From Areca catechu (Eukaryota > Streptophyta > Magnoliopsida > Arecales > Arecaceae): DNA of 64,000 nt. Position 1 is the first letter of the stretch, and the number at the start of each line of letters is the position of its first letter. Below, in pieces: positions 58,968 through 64,000 of the stretch. Under the pieces are notes generated by a model. The model worked only from the letters and a program-made list of their open reading frames with translations, was not told where the DNA came from and did no database searches. The stretch spans positions 372,001 to 436,000 of the forward strand of contig JAHSVC010000030.1 in NCBI GenBank assembly GCA_021397845.1, written 5' to 3'. The position numbers and the translations under genes were made by a program.

Positions 58968-60427
58968 GTAGCTATCAAAAAAATACTTGGACACTGCTTT
59001 TATAAGTCCCTGATGTCTATCTGTCATAATTGTAAATGGTTGTTTATGGTACTCAACACAAGACTCTATAACTCTTTTTAAAATATGACAAAACCAGTCC
59101 CAATTATTATCATTCTCTATATCAACAATGGCATGTGCTATAGGGAACATATCGTCATTCGCATCTTAACTCGTAGCACCAAGTAAAACTTCTCCATCCC
59201 TATGTTTAACAACTATTGCATCCATGAATATTAGAGGTCTACAACTCTAAGGAAACCATTGATTGAGGCTCTAAAGAAAATGAATAAACATCTAAATTGA
59301 TCTTCGAGGGTTTCATACTCTGCTATGCTACCAGGGTTAATCTCAAGAAATCATTACAATACCATCATATCTGTTCATAAGATACTAACCTTTTGACCAT
59401 ATATCTCCTTCATAGCAAACTCTTTCCCATACCAAGCTTGATGATATGGTAATTCCATACCAAATTCACGATGAATATCTTTTACAATATCACTTGGCCT
59501 ATACAAGGCATATCAAGAATTTTTTCTTTCACAATATTTGAAACCCAATGCTTCGAAGCCTTGGGATAAGATCGAACTTGTAACCCTACTTTGCATGTAT
59601 GTTGATTGCTCATTGTTTTAATTGCAAATCTATCTTGATTCCAAGATGAGAAGCATGAATACGCCATCCACATCCTTCATATGCACATTCAACAGTAACA
59701 TGCTGACGATCATTCTTTATAAACATAAAATCTCTACAATTTGCAATGCAAAAATTATGAATTGTATTACGAAGGGTTTCAACATCCTAGAATTCTTGAC
59801 CTACACCCTCTATAGAGTTTTTCTAAGCATCCAAAGTATTCCTTGGATTTGATTTATCTTCAATGATACTTGTTTCTTCGACTACTCGAACAAAATTACT
59901 TGAGCTGCCAAATGAGAAAAAATGAGATGACTGCCCTTCTTTATATGTTCAACATTTTCAGACGGAACACCATTCCTACAAGTACAAAAGATTGGTTCTT
60001 CTCGTAAATAATATTGCCTCACATTGAACATCACATTATTTGATTCAGATTAATTATAAAAAATAATATACTAAAATAAATTATGAATAGCCTTTGAATT
60101 ATCTCAAATTGATTATCACATTAGGCGATTCAGTCATCGACGCTACATGAAATACAACCATTTCAAATATTGCAGCTTTTAACTTTAGATGTATTTCGTA
60201 CATATTGCTAACATCCTTATCTGCTATGAGTGTAACTAGCATTCTTGAATTATTAGGAATATAAAATTTCAGATCAATCATTGTAGGGGATAAATGCTTC
60301 CATCTCTCCACTATTTTATAACAATATAATTAAAAGTTGTGTCTTTTGAAATTGAAATGATACGGGCTTCATTACCATAGGAGCACATAGCTATAAAATT
60401 TGAATTTTCAATGTCCTTAGGATCCAT
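58968..60427 (-). pseudogene. mudrA-type transposase of the Ulp1 MULE, N-terminal half
   Basis: It starts at the ATG 60427-60425 (MDPKDIENSNFIAMCSYGNE). A PB1-like part follows (60311-60100: RWKHLSPTMIDLKFYIPNNS), then the MuDR DNA-binding domain (about 59770-59480: VECAYEGCGWRIHASHLG, QDRFAIKTMSNQHTC). The catalytic core has MDAIVVKHRDGEVLLGAT (first Asp, near 59224), FPIAHAIVDIENDNNWDWF (about 59150-59095), and IMTDRHQGLIKAVSKYFFDS (second Asp, near 59040). Homology breaks exactly at the Gypsy LTR (58967) and continues at 36465. Stops and shifts are frequent, and some gaps may be introns. Confidence 0.85.
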
Positions 60428-60997
60428 AACTGTTAAAAACCAAGAAATAATAAGGAATCTGATTCAGAAGAAATCAGAAGAAAGTTTTATGAACATGGTG
60501 TAGAAGAGGATTCAGAACAAAGCAACAAGGAGGAGGCGAGCCAGCAAGGGAGGCAGTGTGAATGGTGGAGAAGGAGCTGGGGGACTACTCTCTTCGTGGG
60601 AGAGCTTCACTTGTAGATGACAGATCTTGATCTCGAAGCAGAGTTCATCAAGTAAGGAAGGGATGAATGAACATTGATATCGTGGGAGAGCTTCACTGGG
60701 GGACTACTCTTTTCGTTGATTTTTATGATCTAGTGGCTGCTGTAAGGTCCAAGGAAGGGATGAACGGCATGTTTTCAATGGCCGGTCCTTGGAATATGAG
60801 AGAAAACGTCAGCACAACCTTTGAAGGAACGATAAATGGAAGAGGAACAGTAATATGAGAAAGGGTATTTTGGGTATTTTTTTAAAAAATATGACTTCAT
60901 AAGGGATGTTGTATTACAGTAAATCCTAAATAAAGGACCGAAGTTCTACTTTTAGTCAACATGGATTATTGTTATAGTAGAATCAAAATGGGGAGGG
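60428..60997. other. 5' region of the mudrA gene and right terminal repeat
   Basis: No gene. It holds a local duplication: TGGGGGACTACTC occurs near 60578 and 60697, GTGGGAGAGCTTCACT near 60596 and 60682, and AAGGAAGGGATGAA near 60654 and 60752. The last 110 bp form the right inverted repeat of the MULE. This would be the promoter side of mudrA. Confidence 0.5.
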
Positions 60998-61006
60998 GGA
61001 ATTAAT

Positions 61007-62179
61007 TTCCCATTTAATCTATGCTAGATACGCATCAACTAGGATGAAGTTGCATGCTCATCTACTCTCTGCCTGGATATCAACCATTGCCAAGTTCGTC
61101 ACTCTTTGCTCCAGTTGCACGTGCTCCAGATGCGGCCATTAATACTCGCCATCTAAGGGATGCCCCTGCAAAGATGTGCACATCTCCACCTCTTACTCTA
61201 CCTACCACGTTATAGTCCCTGTAATGGGCATGCCTGCAATAGCCGAGACATGCCAGATGCCACTCCCTACAGTGCACATTATACATCTCCTATCTTTAGG
61301 TGTCAGGTACATGCTTATAACTTGATCCTCGAGGACATTCCAAATAAGTTAGAAGGCGACAGTAAGTGAACCAATAGAAGAACAAGGAGAGATAATGGAG
61401 ACAAAATCAAGAGCACACTCTTCTTAAGAGCCCTTCCTATCAAGATAAAGAATCCTCTTCTTACTCTCGGCTCCAAGCAAATCCTAAGCTCCCTAAATTG
61501 AGTCTTTTACAGCTCACCATCTGAGTGAGATCCCTGTAGGCCATCCCACATACTTTCTATATCTTCAAAGTGCCTTGGCCTCTACAACTCCACTTATCCG
61601 TGTACCATCTTTTAGGGAAGCGAGACTCATATACACCGAGATCTCCTTCTCCCATAAATTTCGTTCCTTCTCTCCCCTTTATTACATATCCAGTTCCTCC
61701 CTCTACTCTACTCTGATTTTCAAAGAGAATTCCAAGACTCCTATATTTACTTCTGTCAGAGACTGACTTAGGCATCAGAGGGTCTACCATGGGGAATCAC
61801 TTCATTGTGTTCTCATGGTCGGACTTCCGTATCTTCCTTATTTTGTAGGTTCCAGAGGGCGATACTAGACAGTGAAATCTGGAGCCATCCAAGTCAGCAG
61901 CCATATTCAACCATGTATCAGGTCTTGAATGAAACTACAACATCCGCTATAATAAACATCCTAAAATAAACTGGAAGAAATTATTTTAAGAAAAATACTA
62001 AAGTCATGGTTATCAAAATTTATTGATGGAGAAAGGGAAGAAAAGATGAGAGAAGAAGAAAGTTATGACAAAGCAAAAGGAAGAAGTGGATAGTAACTTT
62101 GGTTAACCCTATTCTTTTCTTTAGCTTTGCCTTCACATTTTGTCTATTTATATAATATCGAAATGAGTCATCAACAGAT
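61007..62179. other. Intergenic DNA, nothing assigned
   Basis: Open stretches on both strands are short and lack recognisable motifs. Composition is moderate, and the segment may be old repeat DNA. I see no promoter, RNA gene or clear element end. Confidence 0.4.
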
Positions 62180-63700
62180 TGGACCATATGAGGAGGGCAT
62201 TCTTTTGGAAGGTTATAGAAAGGGTGGTTTCATTGTTTGGTTAATTGGAATTCGGTTTGAAAACTAAAGAGCAAGGTCTAGGAGTGGAAGATCTGGCAGA
62301 TGTTAATTAGGTAATATTGGCCAAGTCATCTTGGAAGTACCTTCGGGGTTCAAGAAATATATGGTGGTTTCAAGTGAAATGAGCTTATTACTCCAAATAA
62401 TAATATGTATAAGAATTAGGAAAGAAACCAATGGATTTTTTCCTTATAGTGGGGAGTATGCATAAAGTCATAAGCTTTTTGGAACTGTGTTTCTTTTAGA
62501 ATGGAAGATGGTACCACCATATATTTTTGGGAAGATAAGTAGATACAGGATGTTCCCCTTTGTGTTTCGTTTGACGACCTGTACAGCTGAATTGTGAAAC
62601 CGACTTGCCTATTTCTTTGTATTGGAATAAAAGGTATTGAAAAATTTTACTTGGATAGGGATGGAAGTGGGCTCAGGCTAGGCTTTAGGCTAGGCCTGAA
62701 GCAAATCAGGCTAGGCTTGGACCTTATAATAAAGTCCATAAAATTTTCGGGTCGGGCTCGGGCTTCTCTATGGCCCGGTCCGAACCTGATCCAAACCAAG
62801 CCCGAATACTTAGAGATATTCATGAATACTTGTTTCCTATGTTTATATATGACTTTATGGCAATTTAATTTAAAGATTAATTATTTGATGATTATGAAAT
62901 TATTTTCTAGGATTTGTTTGGGTTGTACCAAGGTGCAAGCAACCATGAAGAGCTGCATAATTGATGAAAGCAACTGTTATGATATACCTATATTTTTGTG
63001 GCTTCATAGGCTCGTCTCGGGCTTTAATTTGGACCAGCCCGAATTGGGGAAGATTACGTTCGGGCCGGCCCGATTCGGGCTCGATTCCATTCGGGCTGGC
63101 TCGAATCGGCTTTAGTTCGGGCCGGCCCGAATCAAAGCCCGATTGGGCCGGCCCAATCGAGCTCGGGCCGGGTCTTTTAAAAAAAATCAGGTCTAGGCCC
63201 AGCCCGAAGTCCAAAATTTTTTCAGGAAGGGTTCGGGTGGAGGTTTAGCCCGACCCACTTCCAGCCCTATAGTTGGGGAACTATGACTATAATTCAATCA
63301 AATTAGAAAGCAAAAATTTTGAAGTTATTGGATCTTATTAGACTATCTAATGTGGCAAATACTTCGATTTGGAAGCTTTTCTCAAATGGATGCTTCATAG
63401 TAAGTTCATTTTACAATTTTCTCAATATTCATGGGCTCAAATGTCCTTCTATTCTATTCCATGGAGGATTCCATTACTAGGAAAAGACAAGATTTTTCTA
63501 TGGTTGGTAACAAAGAATAAACTCCTCGCTGGTAAGATTCTTCGGAAGAAAGGATAGAATGTCAGTAATGGCCATGTATTGTGCAGATCAAACTCTAAAA
63601 GTATTGGTCATCTTTTCTTCCGATATGTTTTAGCAAAGAGTATTTGGGCTATTATGAGTTTATAGCTGTACTTTTAACTAGACAGTGTTCTTTTCTTGAT
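62180..63700 (+). pseudogene. LINE (L1-type) 3' ORF remnant, split by a hAT element
   Basis: Plus-strand pieces match the C-terminal part of plant LINE ORF2. Near 62182-62330 are INRLDHMRRAFFWK and KEQGLGVEDLADVN, the region after the RT fingers. Near 62500-62580 is RMEDGTTIYFWEDK and IQDVPLCVSFDDLYS. After the hAT insertion come SNGCFIVSSFYNFLNIHGLK (about 63388-63448), KDKIFLWLVTKNKLLAGKIL (about 63484-63545) and SIGHLFFRYVLAKSIWAIM (about 63600-63657), which is the zf-RVT domain. It has stops throughout. The reverse transcriptase core is absent. The 3' end was not located. Confidence 0.78.
62656..63269. mobile_element. Non-autonomous hAT-type element, 614 bp
   Basis: The left end TAGGGATGGAAGTGGGCTCA matches the complement of the right end, TAGGGCTGGAAGTGGGTCGG, at about 17 of 20 bases. 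Flanks TACTTGGA (62648-62655) and TAGTTGGG (63270-63277) agree at 6 of 8, the duplication size of hAT elements. It interrupts the LINE, whose motifs continue on both sides. Subterminal GGGCCGGCCCGA-type palindromes cluster at 63060-63180. Open stretches inside are the GC-rich ends in translation, with no transposase. Confidence 0.78.
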
Positions 63701-64000
63701 CTGTGGATAGATTGGAGGAAAAGAAACAGGAAGAAGTGGGATAGAAGAAGTCGGGATCAATTAAATGAGACAGTTTGTTGAAGAATATCGAATGGAAGGA
63801 ATATTAGAATCTTCTTGAAAAAATCACATTCAATATTTCAAGTGTTGCAATTCATTTACCTTTCTTTAAAAGCTGGAGCGTGATCTATTCCCCTGCTTCA
63901 GAAAAAAAATCAGAGGAAACTATGTCACAAAGTTCAATCATTGACTGCATCCGTGTTGGGGTTGGAAGAAGCATTCAAATCTAATTCATATGGACGTTGT
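63701..64000. other. Right edge, nothing assigned
   Basis: AT-rich sequence past the recognisable LINE domain; it may contain the LINE 3' end. No ORF with a domain is seen. Confidence 0.4.

Larger units (their letters stand above)
26599..60997. mobile_element. Kaonashi-type MULE (Ulp1 + mudrA), interrupted by nested retroelements
   Basis: The left end (about 26599-26700) matches the reverse complement of the right end (about 60890-60997) as an imperfect inverted repeat of roughly 60-100 bp. The best blocks are AATCCTTGTTGACTCAAAAG against AATCCATGTTGACTAAAAG, followed by CGGT. Flanks GGAATTGAT (26590-26598) and GGAATTAAT (60998-61006) agree at 8 of 9 bases, the duplication size usual for Mutator. 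Inside are a Ulp1 protease gene (+), a 3-kb repeat array, and a convergent mudrA gene (-) cut by the 22.5-kb Gypsy/Copia nest. Without the nest the element is about 11.9 kb. MULEs carrying a Ulp1-like gene are known as Kaonashi. Ends were aligned by eye and remain provisional. Confidence 0.66.

Noticed and set aside
61080..61369. Overlapping ORFs on both strands at 61.1-61.4 kb
   Set aside because: No recognisable domain, short, and no supporting neighbours.

Overview
This window is nuclear DNA from a flowering plant. The evidence is one host gene with GT-AG introns (cytosolic chaperonin subunit CCT7) in a sea of plant transposable elements, plus AT-rich spacers and long TA tracts. Sirevirus, Tat-type Gypsy, Copia, Mutator-like (MULE), LINE and hAT families all occur. 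A monocot, perhaps a palm, fits the overall style, but that is only an impression. There are no prokaryotic operons, rRNA genes or CRISPR arrays.

Layout. (1) 1-3868: the 3' end of a Sirevirus (envelope-like ORF, polypurine tract cluster, 3' LTR). It is inserted in a plant mobile domain (PMD) gene whose remnant lies at 3874-4165 (-). That PMD remnant sits downstream of a decayed MULE transposase at 4549-7190 (-), so the two probably form one MULE-PMD element. AT-rich DNA, a foldback, a 145-bp tandem repeat and a cluster of short inverted repeats follow, up to about 9.5 kb. (2) 10146-14392: a 4.2-kb non-autonomous LTR element on the minus strand, with gag only and an 11-copy 46-bp minisatellite, inserted in a TA microsatellite. 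(3) 16067-24461 (-): CCT7 in 14 exons. The 3' exons are clean; exons 2 and 4-9 carry many one-base indels. (4) About 26.6-61.0 kb: what looks like one Kaonashi-type MULE with imperfect terminal inverted repeats, a near-matching 9-bp target duplication, a Ulp1-type cysteine protease gene (+), a convergent mudrA-type transposase gene (-), and a 3-kb higher-order tandem repeat array between them. Its transposase gene is cut by a 22.5-kb Tat Gypsy (36466-58967), which is cut in turn by a 10.1-kb Copia (47195-57330) with a perfect GAGAT target duplication. (5) 61.0-64.0 kb: unassigned DNA, then a LINE 3' remnant split by a 614-bp hAT-type element.

The nesting gives a relative order: the Ulp1 MULE is oldest, then the Gypsy, then the Copia. 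Nearly all element genes are broken by stops or frameshifts. The most interesting object is the Ulp1 MULE: reassembled across the nest it would be about 11.9 kb, with two convergent genes separated by a large minisatellite. CCT7 is the only likely host gene. Whether its indels are real or come from the assembly is the main quality question for this window.
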